From NCBI RefSeq assembly GCF_004307455.1, contig NZ_SEWX01000001.1, forward strand, positions 62,001 through 126,000: a stretch of DNA of 64,000 bases, read 5' to 3'. The first letter of the stretch is position 1, and each line of letters starts with the position of its first letter. The DNA is from Aquirufa nivalisilvae (GTDB lineage Bacteria; Bacteroidota; Bacteroidia; Cytophagales; Spirosomataceae). Shown here one piece after another: positions 50,347 to 59,647 of this stretch. Below the pieces are notes generated by a model, which worked only from the letters and a program-made list of their open reading frames with translations, ran no database searches and was not told where the DNA came from. The position numbers and the translations under genes are program-made.

Positions 50347-53300
50347 ATGGCCTCTCTATCAGAAACCAGCATTAAACGACCGGTATTATCCATTGTAATG
50401 TCCATCACGATTATCGTGTTTGGTATTATTGGATATACTTATTTGGGTGTTCGTGAATTCCCTTCCGTTGACCCTCCTGTCGTAACTGTACAGACTTCCT
50501 ACACGGGAGCCAATGCAGACATTATTGAATCTCAAATTACGGAACCATTGGAAGAATCCATCAATGGTATTGCTGGTGTAAGAACCTTAGCTAGTTCCAG
50601 TAGAGATGGGCGCTCCAATATCACCGTTGAATTTGATTTAGCTGTAAATATTGAAGATGCGGCAAATGACGTTCGTGACCGTGTGTCTAGAGCTATGGCT
50701 TTATTGCCTAAAGATGTGGATCCTCCTGTTGTTGCAAAAGCCGATGCAGATGCCAATCCAATCTATAATATCAATATCTTCTCTAAAACCAGAGGTCTAT
50801 TGGAATTGAATGAATTAGCTACTAGAAATGTGAAGGAAAAGTTCCAAACCATTCCTGGAGTTAGTTCAGTACAAATGTGGGGAGAGAAAAAATATGCCAT
50901 GCGTATGCATATTGACCCAGAGCGCTTAGCTTCATTCCGATTAACTGCTCCTGATATCGTATCGGCTTTAAGCAAACAAAACATCGAATTGCCTTCAGGA
51001 AGTATTGAAGGTGCTAATACGGAGTTAACCGTACGTACACAAGGTAGAATGACCACTGTGGATGACTTCAACAACTTGATTATCAAAGAACAAGATGGCC
51101 GTTCCGTGAAATTTTCGGATGTAGGCTTTGCAGAATTGTCCCCTGAAAACGACAAGACTTTCTTTAAGCGTGATATGACACCCATGATTTCTATTGCGGT
51201 TATTCCTCAACCAGGTTCTAATCAAATTGAAATCGTTGATGCTATCAATAGAAAATTACCTCAAATTCGTCAAACTTTGCCAGCAGACGTTGAATTAAAA
51301 GAAGGTTTTGACAATACGAAATACGTACGCAAATCATTAGTAGAAGTAGAAGAAACCATCTTGACAGCCATTTTATTGGTAACAATTATCATCTTCTTAT
51401 TCTTACGCGACTGGAGATCTACGCTAATTCCATTAACTGCCATTCCAGTCAGCTTAATTGGTGTATTTTTCTTTATGTACCTGGTCGGCTTCTCGGTCAA
51501 TGTATTAACATTATTAGGTATCGTATTGTCCATCGGTCTGGTAGTGGATGATGCCATTGTGGTTTTGGAAAATATCTATTCCAAAATTGAAGATGGTATG
51601 ACACCGTGGAAAGCAGCCTTAGAAGGATCTAAAGAGATTTATTTTGCTGTAATCTCCACCACAATCACCTTAGCAGCGGTATTCCTTCCTGTAATTTTCT
51701 TACAAGGTATTACTGGACGCTTGTTCCGTGAATTTGGTATAGTGGTAGCTGGTTCTGTTATCATTTCAGCTTTTGTTTCCTTGACCTTAACTCCCATGTT
51801 GAGTTCCAAATTATTGAAAGGCGGACACCATAAACCTTGGTTTTACCGAGTTACTGAGCCATTCTTTGTTTGGTTAACATCAGCATATCAAGGTTCATTG
51901 GAATCTTTCTTGAAAATTCGTTGGATGGCCTGGGTTGTCATGGTGTCTTTGATCGGTATCATCTATACCTTATTCAAATATGATGCTATACCTTCCGAAT
52001 TAGCCCCATTAGAAGACCGCGGTGCCTTACGTATTAGTTCTACCGCACCCGAAGGAGCTACTTTTGATTATATGTTGAACTACACCGACAAAATGGCGAA
52101 GTTCTTAATGGAGGCAATACCTGCCAAAGAACGCTATGCCATTTATGCCATCACTTCTCCTCCTTTTGGAAATGGAGCAGCTAACACGGGTAGTTTCCGT
52201 ATATTATTAGGTGATCCAGAAAAGAGAAGGACTCAACAAGAAATTGCGGATGAACTTTCTCCTAAAATCAAGAAATTTACAGGAGCTCGCTCTAACTTAA
52301 TTCAAGAGCCAACCTTATCGACTGGACAGCGAGGTGGTGGCGGTATGCCAATTGCCTTTGTGGTTCAAGCTCCCAATTTTGAGAGTTTGAAAAAAATCAT
52401 GCCTCAGTTCTTAGCGAAAGTGCGTGATAATCCGAAATTCGAGGCATCCGACGTCAATTTGAAATTTACTAAACCCGAGCTACGTATCGAAATTGATCGT
52501 GCCAAGGCACAAAATTTAGGAATTGCAATTCAAGATATTGCACAAACGCTCCAACTTGGACTATCGGGTCGTCGATTTGGTTATTTCATCATGGATGGAA
52601 AACAATATCAAGTCATTGGTCAAATTGATCGACCGATGCGTAATGACGTTAGTGATTTAAAGTCTCTTTATGTTAAAAATAACCGGGGTGATTTAATTCA
52701 ATTAGACAATTTGGTTAAAATTACGGAACAGAGTACTCCTCCACAGCTTTTCCGCTATAACCGTTATGTGGCAGCTACAGTACAAGCCCAAATGGCAAAA
52801 GGTGTAACCTTAGGTGAAGCCTTGAATGAGATGGACAAAATTGCTAAAGAGACCCTAGATGTATCTTTCTCTACAGCTTATGATGGTCAAAGTAAGGAAT
52901 TTAAAGAATCAAGTTCATCTTTATTATTTGCCTTTGCATTAGCCATTCTATTGATTTACTTAATCCTTTCTGCTCAGTTTGAAAGCTTTGTAGACCCTTT
53001 AATTATCTTGTTTACAGTGCCACTTGCTGTAGCTGGGGCCTTATTAACTTTGTGGGATTTCAGTCAAACGTTAAATATTTTCTCCCAAATTGGTATCATT
53101 GTCCTCATCGGATTGGTAACGAAAAATGGTATTTTGATTGTGGAATTTGCCAATCAGCGAAAAGAAGCTGGCTCTAACAAAATGTTGGCCGTTCAAGAAG
53201 CAGCTACAGCACGTTTCCGTCCAATTTTAATGACATCGCTTTGTACTATTTTAGGTATTTTACCTATTGCGCTTGCCTTAGGGTCTGGTTCTCAAAGTCG

Positions 53301-53451
53301 TGTTTCTATGGGTATTGCCGTGGTTGGTGGTATGTTATTTTCTACTACATTAACCTTGTACATTATCCCAGCAATTTATAGCTACATGTCGAGTAACCTA
53401 AAACACCAAGGGGAAAAAGAAGAAAGCCCTTCTTTAGTAGGCCATGAATAA
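50347..53451 (+). CDS. RND-family efflux pump inner-membrane protein (AcrB/MexF type)
   Basis: A 1034-residue proton-driven pump with 12 helices and two large periplasmic loops. The family start is SIKRPVLSIVMSITIIVFGIIGY, with the proton-relay aspartates in GLVVDDAIVVLENIYS (TM4) and the repeat-half equivalent GIIVLIGLVTKNGILIVEFANQRKEAG. Length fits the HAE-1 branch (multidrug) rather than metal exporters. Substrates are unknown. No outer-membrane TolC-like gene is in the window, so the channel is shared or elsewhere. Its end overlaps ribD by 8 bp. Confidence 0.94.
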   Translation: MASLSETSIKRPVLSIVMSITIIVFGIIGYTYLGVREFPSVDPPVVTVQTSYTGANADIIESQITEPLEESINGIAGVRTLASSSRDGRSNITVEFDLAVNIEDAANDVRDRVSRAMALLPKDVDPPVVAKADADANPIYNINIFSKTRGLLELNELATRNVKEKFQTIPGVSSVQMWGEKKYAMRMHIDPERLASFRLTAPDIVSALSKQNIELPSGSIEGANTELTVRTQGRMTTVDDFNNLIIKEQDGRSVKFSDVGFAELSPENDKTFFKRDMTPMISIAVIPQPGSNQIEIVDAINRKLPQIRQTLPADVELKEGFDNTKYVRKSLVEVEETILTAILLVTIIIFLFLRDWRSTLIPLTAIPVSLIGVFFFMYLVGFSVNVLTLLGIVLSIGLVVDDAIVVLENIYSKIEDGMTPWKAALEGSKEIYFAVISTTITLAAVFLPVIFLQGITGRLFREFGIVVAGSVIISAFVSLTLTPMLSSKLLKGGHHKPWFYRVTEPFFVWLTSAYQGSLESFLKIRWMAWVVMVSLIGIIYTLFKYDAIPSELAPLEDRGALRISSTAPEGATFDYMLNYTDKMAKFLMEAIPAKERYAIYAITSPPFGNGAANTGSFRILLGDPEKRRTQQEIADELSPKIKKFTGARSNLIQEPTLSTGQRGGGGMPIAFVVQAPNFESLKKIMPQFLAKVRDNPKFEASDVNLKFTKPELRIEIDRAKAQNLGIAIQDIAQTLQLGLSGRRFGYFIMDGKQYQVIGQIDRPMRNDVSDLKSLYVKNNRGDLIQLDNLVKITEQSTPPQLFRYNRYVAATVQAQMAKGVTLGEALNEMDKIAKETLDVSFSTAYDGQSKEFKESSSSLLFAFALAILLIYLILSAQFESFVDPLIILFTVPLAVAGALLTLWDFSQTLNIFSQIGIIVLIGLVTKNGILIVEFANQRKEAGSNKMLAVQEAATARFRPILMTSLCTILGILPIALALGSGSQSRVSMGIAVVGGMLFSTTLTLYIIPAIYSYMSSNLKHQGEKEESPSLVGHE

Positions 53452-54472
53452 ACAAGAGATTTGGATGCAACGTGCCCTGGATTTATCCCTGTTGGGGTCA
53501 GGGCATGTTGCTCCTAATCCCTTAGTTGGTTGTGTTATTGTTAAAAATGACCAAATCATCGGTGAAGGATGGCATCAAGCCTATGGCCAAGCTCATGCTG
53601 AAGTCATGGCCATTCATTCATTAGCCAATCCAGAAGATAGCGTAGATTCTAGAGTTTATGTAAGTTTAGAACCTTGTTCTCATACGGGAAAAACCCCTCC
53701 ATGTGCTGATTTACTGATAAAATCAAAAGTTAAAGAAGTCATCATTTGTAATTTAGATCCTAACCCACTCGTAGCGGGGCAAGGTATTGAGAAATTAAAA
53801 GCTGCAGGAATTCAAGTCATCCAGGGAGTATTAGAAAGTAAAGGTGCAAAAATCAACCGCCATTTTTTTACTTTTCACACGAAGAAACGCCCCTATATCA
53901 CCTTAAAATGGGCCGCATCTTTGGATAGGTTCATTGCTCAAGAAAATGGGGAACCATATACTTTTTCCAATCCCCAAAGCCAGACTTTAGTACATCAAAT
54001 GCGTACCCAACACCAAGGGATATTGGTCGGTGTCAATACCATCATTCAGGATAATCCTCAATTAAATGTTCGATTGTGGCCAGGAAACAATCCTATTCGG
54101 TTGGTGCTTGACTCCCATAATCGTATTCCCAAAAACAGTCATGTACTACAAGATGGGCAGCCGACTTGGATATTCACGAAGCAAGTAGAAGCAGAGCAAG
54201 GTTCATGTCATTGGATAGCTCTAGGTGAACATTACCAAATTAAGGATATTTTAAAATTTGCTTATAAAAAAGGGATTATTTCAATCTTAGTAGAAGGAGG
54301 AACTAAAACCTTATCGGCTTTTCTTCAGAGTGGCTTAGTCGACGAAGTTTGGAAACAAGAAAAAGATATTACCTTAGGAAAAGGCATTCCTGAGCCAGAA
54401 TATGGCTTGAAATGGAAACAGCATCAACAGGTAGGTGAAGACAATGTATGGTATCAGGCAGAGTTAAGCTAG
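53444..54472 (+). CDS. ribD: Bifunctional riboflavin deaminase/reductase RibD
   Basis: A 342-residue riboflavin-synthesis enzyme. The N-terminal cytidine-deaminase-like domain carries H51-A-E53 (QAHAEVMAIHSL) and the zinc cysteines C78 and C87 (EPCSHTGKTPPCADLL); the C-terminal reductase domain has TLKWAASLDRFIAQENGE and ILVEGGTKTLSAFL. It turns 2,5-diamino-6-ribosylamino-pyrimidinone phosphate into the 5-amino-6-ribitylamino intermediate. Length is slightly short of E. coli's. No FMN riboswitch precedes it, as it overlaps the RND gene by 8 bp. Its end overlaps mntH by 9 bp. Confidence 0.95.
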   Translation: MNKQEIWMQRALDLSLLGSGHVAPNPLVGCVIVKNDQIIGEGWHQAYGQAHAEVMAIHSLANPEDSVDSRVYVSLEPCSHTGKTPPCADLLIKSKVKEVIICNLDPNPLVAGQGIEKLKAAGIQVIQGVLESKGAKINRHFFTFHTKKRPYITLKWAASLDRFIAQENGEPYTFSNPQSQTLVHQMRTQHQGILVGVNTIIQDNPQLNVRLWPGNNPIRLVLDSHNRIPKNSHVLQDGQPTWIFTKQVEAEQGSCHWIALGEHYQIKDILKFAYKKGIISILVEGGTKTLSAFLQSGLVDEVWKQEKDITLGKGIPEPEYGLKWKQHQQVGEDNVWYQAELS

Positions 54473-55786
54473 ACCAAATATTTGCAATAATAAATAAGCA
54501 TTCAAGCCTAAAATTACCGCACTAATTAACCAAGAAAGGGTAGTTAACCAAACAGGATTTACGAACTTCCCCATCTTAGCCTTATCACTGGTAAACCAAA
54601 CTAAGGGTATGACAGCAAAACTTAATTGCATGGAAAGTATCACCTGAGAAAATACCAATAATTCACCCACTTTACTATCTCCCCATATCCAGGTGATAAA
54701 AAAGGCAGGCAAAATGGCTAACATTCGAGTGATCAATCGGCGTAACCAAGGAGCCAATTTTAAATCAATAAAACCCTCCATCACTATTTGACCAGCTAAT
54801 GTCCCCGTTAATGTGGCATTTTGACCTGATGCAAGTAAAGCAATAGCAAACAGAGCTGAGGCCCATTTACTTCCTAAAACGGGATCCAGCAATTGATATG
54901 CATCACGAATATCCGCTACATGCGGCATTCCATTGATGTGAAATGCTGACGCTGCCAAAATCAAAATCCCGGCATTGATGAAAAAGGCTAATCCTAAAGA
55001 AAGCGTAGAATCAATTGTCGCAAATTTAACGGCTTTGGTTTTATCCGCTTCGGTATGAGCATAAGCTCGCGTTTGAACAATACTTGAGTGTAAATACAGA
55101 TTATGGGGCATTACTGTGGCCCCCAATATACCAATAGCAACATACAATTGGCTAGAATCTTGAAAAATAGAAGCTTGAGGGACAAGGCCTTTCACCACAC
55201 TACCAATATCTGGCTGAGAAAGCAAAAGTTCATATCCAAAACACAGTGAAATCACTGCCAATAGCGACATCACAATTGATTCCAGCACCCTGAAACCACG
55301 GTGCTGGAAGTATAAAATTAAGAACACATCCAATATAGTAATCAAAATACCATACAGAATTGGAATGTCAAAAAGTAAATTCAACGCGAGTGCCGATCCA
55401 ATTACCTCAGCCAAATCACAAGCCACAATGGCTAATTCACAAAGTATCCAAAGAAAGATGGCTACCGGTTTTGAAAAAGCTTCTCCACAGGCCTGAGCTA
55501 AATCCCGACCAGTAGATACACCCAGTTTTAAAGCTAAATGCTGTAAAACAATAGCAAAAAGACTGGAAATAAAGATAACAGACAATAATGTATATCCGAA
55601 TTGGGAACCTCCAGCTAAATCAGTAGCCCAGTTACCTGGATCCATATACCCCACGGCCACCATAAAACCAGGACCAATAAATGCACGTAAATTTTTCCAG
55701 AAGCCAGGTCCTGAATGAATAGGAATACTTCCATATACCTCGCTTAAAGAACGAGTCTTACCTTCTGATCGCCAAGCATTTGACAT
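54464..55786 (-). CDS. mntH: Nramp-family Mn2+ transporter MntH
   Basis: A 440-residue proton-coupled divalent-metal importer with 11 predicted helices. The metal-site motif DPGN (D49-N52) is in YMDPGNWATDLAGG, and the TM6 site is in GATVMPHNLYLHSSI (MPHN, near 215). The Met of MPHN favours manganese or iron over magnesium. Transcribed divergently from an MntR-like regulator, with consensus promoter and a palindrome between. Regulation by that protein is a strong inference. Confidence 0.95.
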   Translation of the reverse strand: MSNAWRSEGKTRSLSEVYGSIPIHSGPGFWKNLRAFIGPGFMVAVGYMDPGNWATDLAGGSQFGYTLLSVIFISSLFAIVLQHLALKLGVSTGRDLAQACGEAFSKPVAIFLWILCELAIVACDLAEVIGSALALNLLFDIPILYGILITILDVFLILYFQHRGFRVLESIVMSLLAVISLCFGYELLLSQPDIGSVVKGLVPQASIFQDSSQLYVAIGILGATVMPHNLYLHSSIVQTRAYAHTEADKTKAVKFATIDSTLSLGLAFFINAGILILAASAFHINGMPHVADIRDAYQLLDPVLGSKWASALFAIALLASGQNATLTGTLAGQIVMEGFIDLKLAPWLRRLITRMLAILPAFFITWIWGDSKVGELLVFSQVILSMQLSFAVIPLVWFTSDKAKMGKFVNPVWLTTLSWLISAVILGLNAYLLLQIFGLA

Positions 55787-55808
55787 GAAATAATGGTTTT
55801 ATTGCAAA

Positions 55809-55839
55809 CAAATATAGACAAGAATTACGATTAAACAAA
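55809..55839 (-). promoter_or_regulatory. Promoter of mntH
   Basis: On the minus strand TTTG (55839-55836), a 19-bp spacer and TATATTTG (55816-55809) match the Bacteroidota consensus at every position. The leader is about 17 nt. The -33 box ends five bases from the palindrome 55845-55864. Confidence 0.8.
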
Positions 55840-55844
55840 AATAT

Positions 55845-55864
55845 TTTTTAGTCAAGACTAAAAA
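55845..55864. promoter_or_regulatory. Predicted MntR operator
   Basis: A perfect palindrome: TTTTTAGTC, AA, GACTAAAAA (9-bp arms). It lies between the -33 boxes of the divergent mntH and mntR promoters, so a bound dimer would cover both. The 20-bp form matches the general layout of DtxR/MntR operators. Confidence 0.8.
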
Positions 55865-55895
55865 TTTATTTTCTGTCTCATTTTGCTTACTTTTA
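55865..55895 (+). promoter_or_regulatory. Probable promoter of mntR
   Basis: TTTA (55865-55868), a 19-bp spacer and TACTTTTA (55888-55895); each differs from TTTG/TAnnTTTG at the last base. It abuts the predicted operator, so autoregulation is likely. The leader is about 15 nt. Confidence 0.55.
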
Positions 55896-55915
55896 TAAAG
55901 CTTAACTAAAGAAAA

Positions 55916-56578
55916 ATGGCAACATCATTTGCGGAGGAAAATTATTTAAAGATTATTTATCGTTTATCGGAATCGACTTTAGAAGATATTTCCACCAATG
56001 CTGTCGCTGAATTAACCCAAACCAAAGCCGCCTCAGTAACCGATATGCTAAGAAAATTAGCAGAAAAAGGCTGGGTGAATTATCAAAAATATCAAGGCGT
56101 ACGCCTGACAGATGAAGGTGAAAAAATTGCCTTATCGGTAGTTAGAAAACACCGTTTATGGGAAGTTTTTTTAGTAGATAAAATGGGTTTCAACTGGGAT
56201 GAAGTCCACGAAATTGCGGAGCAGTTAGAACATATTGAATCCGAAGCTCTGATCAATAAATTAGATGAGTTCTTAGATTTTCCTAAAACTGACCCACACG
56301 GTGACCCTATTCCAAATAAAGAGGGGATACTCCCTGAGCTGAGCTACATGCATCTGTCCGATTTAAAGGAAAACAAAGCTTGTGTATTAATGGGAGTAGC
56401 TAAAGATTCTGCTGTATTCCTACAACTGCTCACTCGACTGCATTTAAGCTTGGGAGCCAAGCTCATGGTAAAAGAAATTAATCCCTTTGATCGATCTATT
56501 TCCGTGTCCATCAATGACTCAGAACCAGTATTCATTAGTCATGAAGTCGCCAAAAATATTTTGATTAAAATCGTTTAA
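55916..56578 (+). CDS. mntR: DtxR/MntR-family metal-dependent repressor
   Basis: A 220-residue regulator. The N-terminal winged HTH (EENYLKIIYRLSE ... TKAASVTDMLRKLAEKGWVNYQKYQGVRLTDEGEKIA) is followed by the dimerisation and metal-binding helices (RKHRLWEVFLVDKMGFNWDEVHEIAEQLEHIES split over 80-112; His and Glu ligands of the family are visible) and a C-terminal SH3/FeoA-like domain (about 145-218). The adjacent divergent mntH and the intergenic palindrome indicate that it represses manganese import when Mn2+ is plentiful. Iron as the co-repressor cannot be excluded. Confidence 0.92.
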   Translation: MATSFAEENYLKIIYRLSESTLEDISTNAVAELTQTKAASVTDMLRKLAEKGWVNYQKYQGVRLTDEGEKIALSVVRKHRLWEVFLVDKMGFNWDEVHEIAEQLEHIESEALINKLDEFLDFPKTDPHGDPIPNKEGILPELSYMHLSDLKENKACVLMGVAKDSAVFLQLLTRLHLSLGAKLMVKEINPFDRSISVSINDSEPVFISHEVAKNILIKIV

Positions 56579-56598
56579 TGTAAGGCTAGCCAGATTTT

Positions 56599-59538
56599 TT
56601 AACTCAATAAATCCAAGACTTCGTCTTCGCTTAGATTTCTCAATATACTTTCATCAGAAGTTACCAAATCATTGGCTAAGTCCAATTTTCTTTGTTGAAG
56701 AGCTAGAATCTTTTCCTCCACCGTCTGCTTAGATATGAACTTATAAGTAAATACGGTCTTTACTTGTCCAATACGATGTGCCCGGTCGATCGCCTGCGCC
56801 TCCGCCGCTGGATTCCACCAAGGGTCTAATAAAAACACATAATCTGCCGCCGTCAAATTTAAACCTACCCCACCCGCTTTCAAGGAAATCAAAAATACCG
56901 ACTGACCATCTGCTTTTTGGAAACTTTCCACCTGCCCTTTTCTATCAGAAGTGCTTCCGTCCAAATAGGCATAGGCAATATTTCTTTCATCCAGTGCTTT
57001 TTTAATCAAAGCTAAATGCTGAACAAACTGACTAAAAATCAATACTTTATGATGTTGCTCTAGGACCGTCTCCAACTTTTCTAACACCGCTTCCATCTTA
57101 CCCGATTCGCCTTCATAACCTTCTTCGCATAAAGATGGGTGGTTAGCTAATTGACGTAACTTAGTTAAACCTTGTAAAACAGAGAATCTAGATTTTTGCA
57201 AACCCTCATCTTTGATTTGCTTCAACAAAACATCGCGGTAAAAGGATTTTGTTTTATCATATAGCCTCTCTTGCTCTTCCGACATCACACAATAAGTCAC
57301 GGATTCCATTTTAGCTGGTAAATCCGCTGCAACTTGACGTTTTTCTCTGCGCAATAAGTAAGGCTTTATTAAGAAATACAAACGCTTCTTTTTATCCGAA
57401 TCTGCTTTCTTTTCAATAGGCACTTGAAACAAATCTTTGAAATAACGCTGTGAGCCAAGTAAGCCTGGATTGACAAAATTCATTTGCGACCACAAGTCCA
57501 TCGTTGAATTTTCCAACGGTGTACCTGTCATGACCAAGCGGTATTTAGCCGACAGTTTTTGTACGGCTTTAGTGATATTAGCCAAAGGATTTTTAATGGC
57601 TTGAGATTCATCCAAAATCACATAACTGAAAGCTTGTTTTTCGAACCAATCGATGTCAGAGCGAACCATACCAAATGAGCAAAGAATCAAATCCACTTTA
57701 CCTAATTGGGCTTGCAACTTTTCCCTTTGAGGGCCACTGTAAACTAAGACCCTTAATTGAGGTGTAAATTTCTTAGCCTCCATCTCCCAGTTATATAACA
57801 AGGATGTTGGCATCACCAATAAACTAGGTAAGGTCTCTCCTTGCTCTTTTAAGCTCTGCAACAAGCACAGGGTCTGAACGGTCTTTCCTAGACCCATATC
57901 GTCTGCTAGGCAAGCCCCTAGGCCTGCTGATTGGCGTGTCCGCATCCAGCGGTAGCCTTCCATTTGATATGGCCGCAAGGTTCCTTTAAATTGTTTGGGA
58001 ACAGGGAATTCTTTGGTCTCTAAGGCCAAATCATGCATAGTCTTACTGCGCAGCGCTGTTTTGACCAAATCCTGATTTTCCCATTCTTGAACCAATTGAA
58101 AATGCTGACGCTTTAAATAAACCCCATCTTCACCTGGTCTTGTCTCTGAAAAATAAAATAGATCTTGGTAATCGTGAAACCAATTATCTGGAATAATAGC
58201 AATGGAACCATCAGGCAAATGAAACTCCTTCTTTTTCTGTAAGATTAATTGACGAATCTTCAAGAAAGGTATTTGGAATTCCCCAAATGAAATAATTGCC
58301 TGAATATCAAACCAATCCAACTTCTCTCCAATTCGAATCTTAATTTCTGGCTTACCTAAGAAATACCTTGGAGCTTGACCATCACCTTTAAACTGAACAC
58401 TAAAACCAGCTTGATCCAAAGCAGCCTTATTCAACGTTAACCATTGAACGGCCTCCCCTCTTGAAAGTACAGCTTTACCATCAACCTCAATCTGCAAACC
58501 CAAGGCTTTTAATTGTTGATAAGCTCTTTTTTCCTTAGACAAGGAACGCATGATTTTTTGGAATGCATAACTGTCTCCTTTTTTCTCAAACAAGACATTC
58601 GCTTCAGAGCCTAATCCATCCCATGGGAAGCGATTATTCCCATATTGAAATGACAACACAAAATTCCATCGGTCAGCAGCTTCTAAGGCGGCTGATTTTT
58701 TACTAGGTACTTTCTCTTCTTCTACTTTATTTACGATAGGACCATAAGACAGTAAATACTGGCAATTCTTTTCCGTATTAAATATTTCAAAGCCTTTGGC
58801 ATGTACTGGATATCTGGCTACCATCGCCTTCACAAACTTGCGGAAGTAATCTTCCTCCATGTTTTTAGGAATCACGACAAACTTCTTATTTAAAAAAGGT
58901 CGTAATTTTTTCCCTTCCAGCGCTGGCTTAAAGTGATATAATTTTTGATTCAATAACATCCATGCTGGCTCATCACACAGTACCATGGCGTCTTTATATT
59001 GAAATTCTAATTTATTGCCAGCATATTTTAAGGTAGGGAAATAATGTGTATTCTCTTCATTTCGCATAAAATGGAACAATACTTCCACAGGTTCAGGTTG
59101 AATCTGAACATGCTGGCGCATTGGGTTTCCATCATTTCCCATGATGAATAAAGTCTTATCTGGACAAATCAGCTCAAAAACCTGACCCCGCTTTTTTTCT
59201 ACCACACTCAAAACCGCTTCCTGAATTTCCTTTTCGCCCTTTTCAGCATCAAATGTTTTTAAATAAAACTCTTCCATTGTTTTACGCTTGGAAGTATTGA
59301 ATTTTTCAAAAATGGCTGCAGGCTTCATCCCTTCAATTAACTTGACAGCTTGCTCGTCGCGCTCATCTAAGCCATGGGCAAATTCATGAAAATTACGGGT
59401 AGTTAAAGTCTGATATTCCCAGGTTAATTGAGATTTTTCATTTAACTGTACCACAAAGACTTCGAACAAATAGCCGAGGCATTCATGGGATAACAAGGAA
59501 TACATTACCTGAAAAGGCTTACTGGGTGAGATCTTCAT
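56599..59538 (-). CDS. SNF2-family DEAD/DEAH-box helicase
   Basis: A 979-residue Swi2/Snf2 ATPase. Walker A is ADDMGLGKTVQTLCLLQ (near residue 545), the motif II equivalent is DESQ in VILDESQAIKN, and helicase domain 2 ends with GGVGLNLTAADYVFLLDPWWNPAAEAQAIDRAHRIGQ (read in parts). The first 500 residues are a long N-terminal region typical of bacterial SNF2 proteins with an unknown target; I see no zinc-finger SWIM motif (CxC...CxH). It may move along DNA to remodel nucleoprotein. The last bases lie 20 bp from the convergent mntR stop. Confidence 0.92.
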   Translation of the reverse strand: MKISPSKPFQVMYSLLSHECLGYLFEVFVVQLNEKSQLTWEYQTLTTRNFHEFAHGLDERDEQAVKLIEGMKPAAIFEKFNTSKRKTMEEFYLKTFDAEKGEKEIQEAVLSVVEKKRGQVFELICPDKTLFIMGNDGNPMRQHVQIQPEPVEVLFHFMRNEENTHYFPTLKYAGNKLEFQYKDAMVLCDEPAWMLLNQKLYHFKPALEGKKLRPFLNKKFVVIPKNMEEDYFRKFVKAMVARYPVHAKGFEIFNTEKNCQYLLSYGPIVNKVEEEKVPSKKSAALEAADRWNFVLSFQYGNNRFPWDGLGSEANVLFEKKGDSYAFQKIMRSLSKEKRAYQQLKALGLQIEVDGKAVLSRGEAVQWLTLNKAALDQAGFSVQFKGDGQAPRYFLGKPEIKIRIGEKLDWFDIQAIISFGEFQIPFLKIRQLILQKKKEFHLPDGSIAIIPDNWFHDYQDLFYFSETRPGEDGVYLKRQHFQLVQEWENQDLVKTALRSKTMHDLALETKEFPVPKQFKGTLRPYQMEGYRWMRTRQSAGLGACLADDMGLGKTVQTLCLLQSLKEQGETLPSLLVMPTSLLYNWEMEAKKFTPQLRVLVYSGPQREKLQAQLGKVDLILCSFGMVRSDIDWFEKQAFSYVILDESQAIKNPLANITKAVQKLSAKYRLVMTGTPLENSTMDLWSQMNFVNPGLLGSQRYFKDLFQVPIEKKADSDKKKRLYFLIKPYLLRREKRQVAADLPAKMESVTYCVMSEEQERLYDKTKSFYRDVLLKQIKDEGLQKSRFSVLQGLTKLRQLANHPSLCEEGYEGESGKMEAVLEKLETVLEQHHKVLIFSQFVQHLALIKKALDERNIAYAYLDGSTSDRKGQVESFQKADGQSVFLISLKAGGVGLNLTAADYVFLLDPWWNPAAEAQAIDRAHRIGQVKTVFTYKFISKQTVEEKILALQQRKLDLANDLVTSDESILRNLSEDEVLDLLS

Positions 59539-59576
59539 GTACTAGTAAAGCACTCGAATGCACGAGTTCTTAGAGT

Positions 59577-59615
59577 AAAACCTTCAAAAATAAGGTTTTT
59601 AAACGAAATACCGAA
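59577..59615 (-). promoter_or_regulatory. SNF2 promoter with a palindrome around its -7 box
   Basis: On the minus strand TTCG (59615-59612), a 19-bp spacer and TATTTTTG (59592-59585) form a near-consensus promoter. The palindrome AAAACCTT (59577-59584)/AAGGTTTT (59592-59599) brackets the -7 box. The leader of about 40 nt also holds a hairpin, ACTCG (59552-59556)/CGAGT (59563-59567). Confidence 0.55.
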
Positions 59616-59647
59616 AAAATATAGGCTAATATTAGAAAACTGCAAAA

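Noticed and set aside
53400-53444. An FMN riboswitch before ribD
   Set aside because: ribD overlaps the RND pump gene by 8 bp, leaving no leader for one.
56579-56598. GGCTAGCC followed by T-run between mntR and SNF2 as a terminator
   Set aside because: The 8-base palindrome leaves no loop for a stable hairpin, so I do not call it.
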